Source: Diadophis punctatus similis
Lineage: Eukaryota > Chordata > Lepidosauria > Squamata > Dipsadidae
DNA: 64,000 nucleotides
Reading direction: 5' to 3'
NCBI GenBank assembly: GCA_023053685.1
Contig: JALIGW010000319.1
Span: forward strand, 1-64,000
A program made the translations under genes and the position numbers. Below the pieces are notes generated by a model. The model was not told the origin of the DNA, made no database searches, and saw nothing but the letters and a program-made list of their open reading frames with translations. This document shows positions 35,001 to 48,123 of this stretch, piece by piece. The first letter of the stretch is position 1; each line of letters begins with the position of its first letter.

Positions 35001-38000
35001 AATAAGGCGAATGCTGTGTTAGACCTTGGGCTAGCTCTTCAGGGAAAGGTCGGAATCAAAAATTGAGCGAGAATTCAGCTTTCCAGCCCGTGGGGAACAG
35101 GAATATGTGTTTCTTTTTCATTTCTGAGGTGTTTGTCAAAAGTGATGTTTTTGGGCTGAATTGAGAAATAAGGCGAATGCTGTGTTAGACCTTGGGCTAG
35201 CTCTTCAGGGAAGGCTTGGAATCGAAAATCAAGCGAGAATTCGGCTTTCCAGCCCGTGGAGAACAGGAATATGTGTTTCTTTTTCATTTCTGAGGTGTTT
35301 GTCAAAAGTGATGTTTTTGGGCTGAATTGAATCCTAAGGCGAATGCTGTGTTAGACTTTGGGCTAGCTTTTCAGTGTAGGCTCGGAATCAAAAATTGAGC
35401 GAGAATTCAGTTTCCAGCCTGTGGGGAACAGGAATATGTGTTTCATTTTCATTTCTGAGGTGTTTGTCAAAAGTGATGTTTTTGGGCTGAATTGAGAAAT
35501 AAGGCGAATGCTGTGTTAGACCTTGGGCTAGCTCTTCAGGGAAAGGTCGGAATCAAAAATTGAGCGAGAATTCGGCTTTCCAGCCCGTGGGGAACAGGAA
35601 TATGTGTTTCTTTTTCATTTCTGAGGTGTTTGTCAAAAGTGATGTTTTTGGGCTGAATTGAGAAATAAGGCGAATGCTGTGTTAGACCTTGCGCTAGCTC
35701 TTCAGGGAAAGGTCAGAATCAATAATCAAGCGAGAATTCGGCTTTCCAGCCCATGGGGAACAGGAATATGTGTTTCTTTTTCATTTCTGAGGTGTTTGTC
35801 AATAGTGATGTTTTTGGGCTGAATTGAATCCTAAGGCGAATGCTGTGTTAGACTTTGGGCTAGCTTTTCAGGGTAGGCTCGGAATCAAAAATCAAGCGAG
35901 AATTCAGCTTTCCAGCCTGTGGGGAACAGGAATATGTGTTTCATTTTCATTTCTGAGGTGTTTGTCAAAAGTGATGTTTTTGGGCTGAATTGAATCCTAA
36001 GGCGAATGCTGTGTTAGACTTTGGGCTAGCTTTTCAGTGTAGGCTCGGAATCAAAAATCAAGCGAGAATTCAGCTTTCCATCCTGTGGGGAACAGGAATA
36101 TGTGTTTCATTTTCATTTCTGAGGTGTTTGTCAAAAGTGATGTTTTTGGGCTGAATTGAATCCTAAGGCGAATGCTGTGTTAGACTTTGGGCTAGCTTTT
36201 CAGGGTAGGCTCGGAATCAAAAATCAAGCGAGAATTCAGCTTTCCAGCCTGTGGGGAACAGGAATATGTGTTTCATTTTCATTTCTGAGGTGTTTGTCAA
36301 AAGTGATGTTTTTGGGCTGAATTGAGAAATAAGGAGAATGCAGTGTTAGACTTTGGGCTAGCTCTTCAGCGAAGGCTTGTAATAGAAAATCAAGCGAGAA
36401 TTCGGCTTTCCAGCCCATTGGGAACAGGAATATGTGTTTCTTTTTCATTTCTGAGGTGTTTGTCAAAAGTGATATTTTTGGGCTGAATTGAGAAATAAGG
36501 CGAATGCTGTGTTAGACCTTGGGCTAGCTTTTCAGGGTAGGCTCGGAATCAAAAATCAAGCGAGAATTCAGCTTTCCAGCCTGTGGGGAACAGGAATATG
36601 TGTTTCATTTTCATTTCTGAGGTGTTTGTCAAAAGTGATGTTTTTGGGCTGAATTGAGAAATAAGGTGAATGCTGTGTTAGACCTTGGGCTAGCTCTTCA
36701 GGGAAAGGTCAGAATCAAAAATTGAGCGAGAATTCAGCTTTCCAGCCCATGGGGAACAGGAATATGTGTTTCTTATTCATTTCTGAGGTGTTTGCCAAAA
36801 GTGATGTTTTTGGGCTGAATTGAGAAATAATGCGAATGCTGTGTTAGACCTTGGGCTAGCTCTTCAGTGAAAGGTCGGAATCGAAAATCAAGCGAGAATT
36901 CGGCTTTCCAGCCCGTGGGGAACAGGAATATGTGTTTCTTTTTCCTTTCTGAGGTGTTTGTCAAAAGTGATGTTTTTGGGCTGAATTGAATCCTAAGGCG
37001 AATGCTGGGTTAGACCTTGGGCTAGCTCTTCAGGGAAAGGTCGGAATCAAAAATCAAGCGAGAATTCGGCTTTCCAGCCTGTGGGGAACAGGAATATGTG
37101 TTTCTTTTTCATTTCTGAGGTGTTTGTCAAAAGTGATGTTTTTGGGCTGAATTGAATCCTAAGGCGAATGCTGGGTTAGACCTTGGGCTAGCTCTTCAGG
37201 GAAAGGTCGGAATCAAAAATCAAGCGAGAATTCGGCTTTCCAGCCTGTGGGGAACAGGAATATGTGTTTCTTTTTCATTTCTGAGGTGTTTGTCAAAAGT
37301 GATGTTTTTGGGCTGAATTGAGAAATAAGGCGAATGCTGTGTTAGCTCTTGGGCTAGCTCTTCAGGGAAAGGTCGGAATCAAAAATTGAGCGAGAATTCG
37401 GCTTTCCAGCCCATGGGGAACAGGAATATGTGTTTCTTTTTCATTTCTGAGGTGTTTGTCAAAAGTGATGTTTTTGGGCTGAATTGAATCCTAAGGCGAA
37501 TGCTGTGTTAGACTTTGGGCTAGCTTTTCAGGGTAGGCTCGGAATCAAAAATCAAGCGAGAATTCAGCTTTCCAGCCTGTGGGGAACAGGAATATGTGTT
37601 TCATTTTCATTTCTGAGGTGTTTGTCAAAAGTGATGTTTTTGGGCTGAATTGAGAAATAAGGCGAATGCTGTGTTAGACCTTGGGCTAGCTCTTCAGGGA
37701 AAGGTCGGAATCAAAAATTGAGCGAGAATTCAGCTTTCCAGCCCGTGGGGAACAGGAATATGTGTTTCTTTTTCATTTCTGAGGTGTTTGTCAAAAGTGA
37801 TGTTTTTGGGCTGAATTGAGAAATAAGGCGAATGCTGTGTTAGACCTTGGGCTAGCTCTTCAGGGAAGGCTTGGAATCGAAAATCAAGCGAGAATTCGGC
37901 TTTCCAGCCCGTGGAGAACAGGAATATGTGTTTCTTTTTCATTTCTGAGGTGTTTGTCAAAAGTGATGTTTTTGGGCTGAATTGAATCCTAAGGCGAATG

Positions 38001-39489
38001 CTGTGTTAGACTTTGGGCTAGCTTTTCAGTGTAAGCTCGGAATCAAAAATCAAGCGAGAATTCAGTTTCCAGCCTGTGGGGAACAGGAATATGTGTTTCA
38101 TTTTCATTTCTGAGGTGTTTGTCAAAAGTGATGTTTTTGGGCTGAATTGAGAAATAAGGCGAATGCTGTGTTAGACCTTGGGCTAGCTCTTCAGGGAAAG
38201 GTCGGAATCAAAAATCAAGCGAGAATTCGGCTTTCCAGCCTGTGCGGAACACGAATATGTGTTTCATTTTCATTTCTGAGGTGTTTGTCAAAAGTCATGT
38301 TTTTTGGCTGAATTGAGAACTGAGGCGAATGCTGTGTTAGACCTTGGGCTAGCTCTTCAGGGAAAGGTCGGAATCAAAAATTGAGCGAGAATTCGGCTTT
38401 CCAGCCCGTGGGGAACAGGAATATGTGTTTCTTTTTCATTTCTGAGGTGTTTGTCAAAAGTGATGTTTTTGGGCTGAATTGAGAAATAAGGCGAATGCTG
38501 TGTTAGACCTTGCGCTAGCTCTTCAGGGAAAGGTCAGAATCAATAATCAAGCGAGAATTCGGCTTTCCAGCCCATGGGGAACAGGAATATGTGTTTCTTT
38601 TTCATTTCTGAGGTGTTTGTCAATAGTGATGTTTTTGGGCTGAATTGAATCCTAAGGCGAATGCTGTGTTAGACTTTGGGCTAGCTTTTCAGGGTAGGCT
38701 CGGAATCAAAAATCAAGCGAGAATTCAGCTTTCCAGCCTGTGGGGAACAGGAATATGTGTTTCATTTTCATTTCTGAGGTGTTTGTCAAAAGTGATGTTT
38801 TTGGGCTGAATTGAATCCTAAGGCGAATGCTGTGTTAGACCTTCGGCTAGCTCTTCAGGGAAAGGTCAGAATCAAAAATTGAGCGAGAATTCAGCTTTCC
38901 AGCCCATGGGGAACAGGAATATGTGTTTCTTTTTCATTTCTGATGTGTTTGCCAAAAGTGATGTTTTTGGGCTGAATTGAGAAATAATGCGAATGCTGTG
39001 TTAGACCTTGGGCTAGCTCTTCAGTGAAAGGTCGGAATCGAAAATCAAGCGAGAATTCGGCTTTCCAGCCCGTGGGGAACAGGAATATGTGTTTCTTTTT
39101 CCTTTCTGAGGTGTTTGTCAAAAGTGATGTTTTTGGGCTGAATTGAATCCTAAGGCGAATGCTGGGTTAGACCTTGGGCTAGCTCTTCAGGGAAAGGTCG
39201 GAATCAAAAATCAAGCGAGAATTCGGCTTTCCAGCCTGTGGGGAACAGGAATATGTGTTTCTTTTTCATTTCTGAGGTGTTTGTCAAAAGTGATGTTTTT
39301 GGGCTGAATTGAATCCTAAGGCGAATGCTGGGTTAGACCTTGGGCTAGCTCTTCAGGGAAAGGTCGGAATCAAAAATCAAGCGAGAATTCGGCTTTCCAG
39401 CCTGTGGGGAACAGGAATATGTGTTTCTTTTTCATTTCTGAGGTGTTTGTCAAAAGTGATGTTTTTGGGCTGAATTGAGAAATAAGGCG

Positions 39490-41660
39490 AATGCTGTGTT
39501 AGACCTTGGGCTAGCTCTTCAGGGAAAGGTCGGAATCAAAAATTGAGCGAGAATTCGGCTTTCCAGCCCATGGGGAACAGGAATATGTGTTTCTTTTTCA
39601 TTTCTGAGGTGTTTGTCAAAAGTGATGTTTTTGGGCTGAATTGAATCCTAAGGCGAATGCTGTGTTAGACTTTGGGCTAGCTTTTCAGGGTAGGCTCGGA
39701 ATCAAAAATCAAGCGAGAATTCAGCTTTCCAGCCTGTGGGGAACAGGAATATGTGTTTCATTTTCATTTCTGAGGTGTTTGTCAAAAGTGATGTTTTTTG
39801 GCTGAATTGAGAAATAAGGCGAATGCTGTGTTAGACCTTGGGCTAGCTCTTCAGGGAAAGGTCGGAATCAAAAATTGAGCGAGAATTCAGCTTTCCAGCC
39901 CGTGGGGAACAGGAATATGTGTTTCTTTTTCATTTCTGAGGTGTTTGTCAAAAGTGATGTTTTTGTGCTGAATTGAGAAATAAGGCGAATGCTGTGTTAG
40001 ACCTTGGGCTAGCTCTTCAGGGAAGGCTTGGAATCGAAAATCAAGCGAGAATTCGGCTTTCCAGCCCGTGGAGAACAGGAATATGTGTTTCTTTTTCATT
40101 TCTGAGGTGTTTGTCAAAAGTGATGTTTTTGGGCTGAATTGAATCCTAAGGCGAATGCTGTGTTGGACTTTGGGCTAGCTTTTCAGTGTAGGCTCGGAAT
40201 CAAAAATCAAGCGAGAATTCAGTTTCCAGCCTGTGGGGAACAGGAATATGTGTTTCATTTTCATTTCTGAGGTGTTTGTCAAAAGTGATGTTTTTGGGCT
40301 GAATTGAGAAATAAGGCGAATGCTGTGTTAGACCTTGGGCTAGCTCTTCAGGGAAAGGTCGGAATCAAAAATCAAGCGAGAATTCGGCTTTCCAGCCTGT
40401 GCGGAACACGAATATGTGTTTCATTTTCATTTCTGAGGTGTTTGTCAAAAGTCATGTTTTTTGGCTGAATTGAGAACTGAGGCGAATGCTGTGTTAGACC
40501 TTGGGCTAGCTCTTCAGGGAAAGGTCGGAATCAAAAATTGAGCGAGAATTCGGCTTTCCAGCCCGTGGGGAACAGGAATATGTGTTTCTTTTTCATTTCT
40601 GAGGTGTTTGTCAAAAGTGATGTTTTTGGGCTGAATTGAGAAATAAGGCGAATGCTGTGTTAGACCTTGCGCTAGCTCTTCAGGGAAAGGTCAGAATCAA
40701 TAATCAAGCGAGAATTCGGCTTTCCAGCCCATGGGGAACAGGAATATGTGTTTCTTTTTCATTTCTGAGGTGTTTGTCAATAGTGATGTTTTTGGGCTGA
40801 ATTGAATCCTAAGGCGAATGCTGTGTTAGACTTTGGGCTAGCTTTTCAGGGTAGGCTCGGAATCAAAAATCAAGCGAGAATTCAGCTTTCCAGCCTGTGG
40901 GGAACAGGAATATGTGTTTCATTTTCATTTCTGAGGTGTTTGTCAAAAGTGATGTTTTTGGGCTGAATTGAATCCTAAGGCGAATGCTGTGTTAGACTTT
41001 GGGCTAGCTTTTCAGTGTAGGCTCGGAATCAAAAATCAAGCGAGAATTCAGCTTTCCATCCTGTGGGGAACAGGAATATGTGTTTCATTTTCATTTCTGA
41101 GGTGTTTGTCAAAAGTGATGTTTTTGGGCTGAATTGAATCCTAAGGCGAATGCTGTGTTAGACTTTGGGCTAGCTTTTCAGGGTAGGCTCGGAATCAAAA
41201 ATCAAGCGAGAATTCAGCTTTCCAGCCTGTGGGGAACAGGAATATGTGTTTCATTTTCATTTCTGAGGTGTTTGTCAAAAGTGATGTTTTTGGGCTGAAT
41301 TGAGAAATAAGGCGAATGCTGGGTTAGACCTTGGGCTAGCTCTTCAGGGAAAGGTCGGAATCAAAAATTGATCGAGAATTCGGCTTTCCAGCCCGTGGGG
41401 AACAGGAATATGTGTTTCATTTTCATTTCTGAGGTGTTTGTCAAAAGTCATGTTTTTTGGCTGAATTGAGAAATAAGGCGAATGCTGTGTTAGACCTTGG
41501 GCTAGCTCTTCAGGGAAAGGTCGGAATCAAAAATTGAGCAAGAATTCGGCTTTCCAGCCCGTGGGGAACAGGAATATGTGTTTCATTTTCATTTCTGAGG
41601 TTTTTGTCAAAAGTGATGTTTTTGGGCCGAATTGAGAAATAAGGCGAATGCTGTGTTAGA
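39490..41660 (+). repeat. Clean paralogue of the indel-rich block
   Basis: This segment (basic, C, basic, F, C', D, basic, B, C, C', C, G pair) has the same order as about 43141-45320. The baseline offset is 3651 bp (22 x 166 - 1), rising to 3659 by 45030 because of the extra bases there. It contains no comparable indel excess, so it provides an internal reference for the damaged copy. Confidence 0.85.
41489..41654 (+). repeat. Monomer type G (TTGAGCAAG ... GAGGTTTTTGTC), representative
   Basis: G shows ATTGAGCAAGAATTC and then GAGGTTTTTGTC where nearly all monomers have GAGGTGTTTGTC. It is normally preceded by a monomer with ATTGATCGAGAATTC. The pair is found near 41371/41597, 45030/45255, 48843/49073, 52661/52891 and 53325/53555 and nowhere else that I could find. 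This is a young, spatially restricted HOR component. Most copies are followed by GGGCCGAATTG, which creates an extra CpG. Confidence 0.88.
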
Positions 41661-43079
41661 CCTTGGGCTAGCTCTTCAGGGAAAGGTCGGAATCAAAAAT
41701 TGAGCGAGAATTCGGCTTTCCAGCCCATGGGGAACAGGAATATGTGTTTCTTTTTCATTTCTGAGGTGTTTGTCAAAAGTGATGTTTTTGGGCTGAATTG
41801 AGAAATAAGGCGAATGCTGTGTTAGACCTTGGGCTAGCTCTTCAGGGAAGGCTTGGAATCGAAAATCAAGCGAGAATTCGGCTTTCCAGCCCATGGGGAA
41901 CAGGAATATGTGTTTCTTTTTCATTTCTGAGGTGTTTGTCAAAAGTGATGTTTTTGGGCTGAATTGAGAAATAAGGCGAATGCTGTGTTAGACCTTGGGC
42001 TAGCTCTTCAGGGAAAGGTCGGAATCAAAAATTGAGCGAGAATTCGGCTTTCCAGCCCGTGGGGAACAGGAATATGTGTTTCTTTTTCATTTCTGAGGTG
42101 TTTGTCAAAAGTGATGTTTTTGGGCTGAATTGAGAAATAAGGCGAATGCTGTGTTAGACCTTGCGCTAGCTCTTCAGGGAAAGGTCAGAATCAATAATCA
42201 AGCGAGAATTCGGCTTTCCAGCCCATGGGGAACAGGAATATGTGTTTCTTTTTCATTTCTGAGGTGTTTGTCAAAAGTGATGTTTTTGGGCTGAATTGAA
42301 TCCTAAGGCGAATGCTGTGTTAGACTTTGGGCTAGCTTTTCAGGGTAGGCTCGGAATCAAAAATCAAGCGAGAATTCAGCTTTCCAGCCTGTGGGGAACA
42401 GGAATATGTGTTTCATTTTCATTTCTGAGGTGTTTGTCAAAAGTGATGTTTTTGGGCTGAATTGAATCCTAAGGCGAATGCTGTGTTAGACTTTGGGCTA
42501 GCTTTTCAGGGTAGGCTCGGAATCAAAAATCAAGCGAGAATTCAGCTTTCCAGCCTGTGGGGAACAGGAATATGTGTTTCTTTTTCATTTCTGATGTGTT
42601 TGCCAAAAGTGATGTTTTTGGGCTGAATTGAGAAATAATGCGAATGCTGTGTTAGACCTTGGGCTAGCTCTTCAGTGAAAGGTCGGAATCGAAAATCAAG
42701 CGAGAATTCGGCTTTCCAGCCCGTGGGGAACAGGAATATGTGTTTCTTTTTCCTTTCTGAGGTGTTTGTCAAAAGTGATGTTTTTGGGCTGAATTGAATC
42801 CTAAGGCGAATGCTGGGTTAGACCTTGGGCTAGCTCTTCAGGGAAAGGTCGGAATCAAAAATCAAGCGAGAATTCGGCTTTCCAGCCTGTGGGGAACAGG
42901 AATATGTGTTTCTTTTTCATTTCTGAGGTGTTTGTCAAAAGTGATGTTTTTGGGCTGAATTGAATCCTAAGGCGAATGCTGGGTTAGACCTTGGGCTAGC
43001 TCTTCAGGGAAAGGTCGGAATCAAAAATCAAGCGAGAATTCGGCTTTCCAGCCTGTGGGGAACAGGAATATGTGTTTCT

Positions 43080-45620
43080 TTTTCATTTCTGAGGTGTTTT
43101 GTCAAAAGTGATGTTTTTGGGCTGAATTGAGAAATAAGGCGAATGCTGTGTTAGACCTTGGGCTAGCTCTTCAGGGAAAGGTCGGAATCAAAAATTGAGC
43201 GAGAATTCGGCTTTCCAGCCCATGGGGAACAGGAATATGTGTTTCTTTTTCATTTCTGAGGTGTTTGTCAAAAGTGATGTTTTTGGGCTGAATTGAATCC
43301 TAAGGCGAATGCTGTGTTAGACTTTGGGCTAGCTTTTCAGGGTAGGCTCGGAATCAAAAATCAAGCGAGAATTCAGCTTTCCAGCCTGTGGGGAACAGGA
43401 ATATGTGTTTCATTTTCATTTCTGAGGTGTTTGTCAAAAGTGATGTTTTGGGCTGAATTGAGAAATAAGGCGAATGCTGTGTTAGACCTTGGGCTAGCTC
43501 TTCAGGGAAAGGTCGGAATCAAAAATTGAGCGAGAATTCAGCTTTCCAGCCCGGTGGGGAACAGGAATATGTGTTTCTTTTTCATTTCTGAGGTGTTTGT
43601 CAAAAGTGATGTTTTGGGCTGAATTGAGAAATAAGGCGAATGCTGTGTTAGACCTTGGGCTAGGCTCTTCAGGGAAGGCTTGGAATCGAAAATCAAGCGA
43701 GAATTCGGCTTTCCAGCCCGTGGAGAACAGGAATATGTGGTTTCTTTTTTCATTTCTGAGGTGTTTGTCAAAAGTGATGTTTTTGGGCTGAATTGAATCC
43801 TAAGGCGAATGCTTGTGTTAGACTTTGGGCTAGCTTTTCAGTGTAGGCTCGGAATCAAAAATCAAGCGAGAATTCAGTTTCCAGCCTGTGGGGAACAGGA
43901 TATGTGTTTCATTTTCATTTCTGAGGTGTTTGTCAAAAGTGATGTTTTTGGGCTGAATTGAGAAATAAGGCGAATGCTGTGTTAGACCTTGGGCTAGCTC
44001 TTCAGGGAAAGGTCGGAATCAAAAATCAAGCGAGAATTCGGCTTTCCAGCCTGTGCGGAACACGGAATATGTGTTTCATTTTCATTTCTGAGGGTTTGTC
44101 AAAAGTCATGTTTTTTGGCTTGAATTGAGAACTGAGGCGAATGCTGTGTTAGACCTTGGGCTAGCTCTTCAGGGAAAGGTCGGAATCAAAAATTGAGCGA
44201 GAATTCGGCTTTCCAGCCCGTGGGGAACAGGAATATGTGTTTTCTTTTTCATTTCTGAGGTGTTTGTCAAAAGTGATGTTTTTGGGCTGAATTGAGAAAT
44301 AAGGCGAATGCTGTGTTAGACCTTGCGCTAGCTCTTCAGGGAAAGGTCAGAATCAATAATCAAGCGAGAATTCGGGCTTTCCAGCCCATGGGGAACAGGA
44401 ATATGTGTTTCTTTTTCATTTCTGAGGTGTTTGTCAATAGTGATGTTTTTGGGCTGAATTGAATCCTAAGGCGAATGCTGTGTTAGACTTTGGGCTAGCT
44501 TTTCAGGGTAGGCTCGGAATCAAAAATCAAGCGAGAATTCAGCTTTCCAGCCTGTGGGGAACAGGGAATATGTGTTTCATTTTCATTTCTGAGGTGTTTG
44601 TCAAAAGTGATGTTTTTGGGCTGAATTGAATCCTAAGGCGAATGCTGTGTTAGACTTTGGGCTAGCTTTTCAGTGTAGGCTCGGAATCAAAAATCAAGCG
44701 AGAATTCAGCTTTCCATCCTGTGGGGAACAGGAATATGTGTTTCATTTTCATTTCTGAGGTGTTTGTCAAAAGTGATGTTTTTGGGCTGAATTGAATCCT
44801 AAGGCGAATGCTGTGTTAGACTTTGGGCTAGCTTTTCAGGGTAGGCTCGGAATCAAAAATCAAGCGAGAATTCAGCTTTCCAGCCTGTGGGGAACAGGAA
44901 TATGTGTTTCATTTTCATTTCTGATGGTGTTTGTCAAAAGTGATGTTTTTGGGCTGAATTGAGAAATAAGGCGAATGCTGGGTTAGACCTTGGGCTAGCT
45001 CTTCAGGGAAAGGTCGGAATCAAAAATTGATCGAGAATTCGGCTTTCCAGCCCGTGGGGAACAGGAATATGTGTTTCATTTTCATTTCTGAGGTGTTTGT
45101 CAAAAGTGATGTTTTTGGGCTGAATTGAGAAATAAGGCGAATGCTGTGTTAGACCTTGGGCTAGCTCTTCAGGAAAGGTCGGAATCAAAAATTGAGCAAG
45201 AATTCGGCTTTCCAGCCCGTGGGGAACAGGAATATGTGTTTCATTTTCATTTCTGAGGTTTTTGTCAAAAGTGATGTTTTTGGGCTGAATTGAGAAATAA
45301 GGCGAATGCTGTGTTAGACCTTGGGCTAGCTCTTCAGGGAAAGGTCGGAATCAAAAATTGAGCAAGAATTCGGCTTTCCAGCCCGTGGGGAACAGGAATA
45401 TGTGTTTCTTTTCATTTCTGAGGTGTTTGTCAAAAGTGATGTTTTTGGGCTGAATTGAGAAATAAGGCGAATGCTGTGTTAGACCTTGGGCTAGCTCTTC
45501 AGGGAAAAGGTCGGAATCAAAAATTGAGCGTGAATTCGGCTTTCCCAGCCCGTGGGGAACAGGAATATGTGTTTCTTTTTCATTTCTGAGGTGTTTGTCA
45601 AAAGTGATGTTTTGGGCTGA
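43080..45620 (+). other. Indel-rich block, probable consensus-error segment
   Basis: I count about 21 single-base indels in 2.5 kb. Insertions lie near 43100, 43553, 43664, 43740, 43750, 43814, 44064, 44121, 44241, 44375, 44566, 44926, 45506 and 45545. Deletions lie near 43446, 43612, 43900, 44093, 45171, 45411 and 45611. Thirteen of the 14 insertions duplicate the neighbouring base. The rest of the window (about 61.5 kb) holds roughly a dozen independent indel events. The simplest reading is poor read support or polishing in this interval; a real hypermutated patch is the alternative. Confidence 0.8.
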
Positions 45621-46464
45621 ATTGAGAAATAAGGCGAATGCTGTGTTAGACCTTGCGCTAGCTCTTCAGGGAAAGGTCAGAATCAATAATCAAGCGAGAA
45701 TTCGGCTTTCCAGCCCATGGGGAACAGGAATATGTGTTTCTTTTTCATTTCTGAGGTGTTTGTCAAAAGTGATGTTTTTGGGCTGAATTGAATCCTAAGG
45801 CGAATGCTGTGTTAGACTTTGGGCTAGCTTTTCAGGGTAGGCTCGGAATCAAAAATCAAGCGAGAATTCAGCTTTCCAGCCTGTGGGGAACAGGAATATG
45901 TGTTTCATTTTCATTTCTGAGGTGTTTGTCAAAAGTGATGTTTTTGGGCTGAATTGAATCCTAAGGCGAATGCTGTGTTAGACTTTGGGCTAGCTTTTCA
46001 GGGTAGGCTCGGAATCAAAAATCAAGCGAGAATTCAGCTTTCCAGCCTGTGGGGAACAGGAATATGTGTTTCATTTTCATTTCTGAGGTGTTTGTCAAAA
46101 GTGATGTTTTTGGGCTGAATTGAGAAATAAGGAGAATGCAGTGTTAGACTTTGGGCTAGCTCTTCAGCGAAGGCTTGTAATCGAAAATCAAGCGAGAATT
46201 CGGCTTTCCAGCCCATGGGGAACAGGAATATGTGTTTCTTTTTCATTTCTGAGGTGTTTGTCAAAAGTGATATTTTTGGGCTGAATTGAGAAATAAGGCG
46301 AATGCTGTGTTAGACCTTGGGCTAGCTCTTCAGGGAAAGGTCAGAATCAATAATCAAGCGAGAATTCGGCTTTCCAGCCCATGGGGAACAGGAATATGTG
46401 TTTCTTTTTCATTTCTGAGGTGTTTGTCAAAAGTGATGTTTTTGGGCTGAATTGAATCCTAAGG

Positions 46465-48123
46465 CGAATGCTGTGTTAGACTTTGGGCTAGCTTTTCAGG
46501 GTAGGCTCGGAATCAAAAATCAAGCGAGAATTCAGCTTTCCAGCCTGTGGGGAACAGGAATATGTGTTTCATTTTCATTTCTGAGGTGTTTGTCAAAAGT
46601 GATGTTTTTGGGCTGAATTGAGAAATAAGGCGAATGCTGTGTTAGACCTTGGGCTAGCTCTTCAGGGAAAGGTCGGAATCAAAAATTGAGCGAGAATTCA
46701 GCTTTCCAGCCCGTGGGGAACAGGAATATGTGTTTCTTTTTCATTTCTGAGGTGTTTGTCAAAAGTGATGTTTTTGGGCTGAATTGAGAAATAAGGCGAA
46801 TGCTGTGTTAGACCTTGGGCTAGCTCTTCAGGGAAGGCTTGGAATCGAAAATCAAGCGAGAATTCGGCTTTCCAGCCCGTGGAGAACAGGAATATGTGTT
46901 TCTTTTTCATTTCTGAGGTGTTTGTCAAAAGTGATGTTTTTGGGCTGAATTGAATCCTAAGGCGAATGCTGTGTTAGACTTTGGGCTAGCTTTTCAGTGT
47001 AGGCTCGGAATCAAAAATCAAGCGAGAATTCAGCTTTCCAGCCTGTGGGGAACAGGAATATGTGTTTCATTTTCATTTCTGAGGTGTTTGTCAAAAGTGA
47101 TGTTTTTGGGCTGAATTGAGAAATAAGGCGAATGCTGTGTTAGACCTTGGGCTAGCTCTTCAGGGAAAGGTCGGAATCAAAAATCAAGCGAGAATTCGGC
47201 TTTCCAGCCTGTGCGGAACACGAATATGTGTTTCATTTTCATTTCTGAGGTGTTTGTCAAAAGTCATGTTTTTTGGCTGAATTGAGAACTGAGGCGAATG
47301 CTGTGTTAGACTTTGGGCTAGCTTTTCAGGGTAGGCTCGGAATCAAAAATCAAGCGAGAATTCAGCTTTCCAGCCTGTGGGGAACAGGAATATGTGTTTC
47401 ATTTTCATTTCTGAGGTGTTTGTCAAAAGTGATGTTTTTGGGCTGAATTGAGAAATAAGGCGAATGCTGTGTTAGACCTTGGGCTAGCTCTTCAGGGAAA
47501 GGTCGGAATCAAAAATTGAGCGAGAATTCAGCTTTCCAGCCCGTGGGGAACAGGAATATGTGTTTCTTTTTCATTTCTGAGGTGTTTGTCAAAAGTGATG
47601 TTTTTGGGCTGAATTGAGAAATAAGGCGAATGCTGTGTTAGACCTTGGGCTAGCTCTTCAGGGAAGGCTTGGAATCGAAAATCAAGCGAGAATTCGGCTT
47701 TCCAGCCCGTGGAGAACAGGAATATGTGTTTCTTTTTCATTTCTGAGGTGTTTGTCAAAAGTGATGTTTTTGGGCTGAATTGAATCCTAAGGCGAATGCT
47801 GTGTTAGACTTTGGGCTAGCTTTTCAGTGTAGGCTCGGAATCAAAAATCAAGCGAGAATTCAGTTTCCAGCCTGTGGGGAACAGGAATATGTGTTTCATT
47901 TTCATTTCTGAGGTGTTTGTCAAAAGTGATGTTTTTGGGCTGAATTGAGAAATAAGGCGAATGCTGTGTTAGACCTTGGGCTAGCTCTTCAGGGAAAGGT
48001 CGGAATCAAAAATCAAGCGAGAATTCGGCTTTCCAGCCTGTGCGGAACACGAATATGTGTTTCATTTTCATTTCTGAGGTGTTTGTCAAAAGTCATGTTT
48101 TTTGGCTGAATTGAGAACTGAGG
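46465..48123 (+). repeat. 5-monomer tandem duplication (two copies)
   Basis: The C, basic, F, C', D unit occurs at about 46465-47294 and again at about 47295-48123, with F markers at 46836 and 47666 (830 bp) and D markers at 47213 and 48042 (829 bp). The copies differ at C': the first has the full CAGCTTTCC and the second has the one-base-deleted CAGTTTCC. They are therefore not simply a fresh copy of each other; exchange between two HOR lineages is likely. Confidence 0.82.

Larger units (their letters stand above)
19094..42816 (+). repeat. Middle array domain (types E and F both present; 10- and 16-monomer HORs)
   Basis: This domain starts at the first F monomer and ends with the last E monomer (42651-42816). 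A 10-monomer (1660 bp) period dominates from about 22.5 to 28.2 kb and a 16-monomer (2656 bp) period from about 28.3 to 42 kb. The 16-mer is disturbed by copies of 8, 13, 17 and 25 monomers, which are explained by internal losses. The TAATAGAAAA form of type A and the CAGTTTCC one-base deletion mark HOR copies here. Confidence 0.8.

Noticed and set aside
31936..45786. Plus-strand open frames at 31936-32172, 43293-43529, 43597-43791 and 45595-45786
   Set aside because: They exist only because one-base indels (for example at 31998, 43446, 43612, 45611) join frames of neighbouring monomers. Most lie in the suspected error block. No domain, signal or conserved product is visible.
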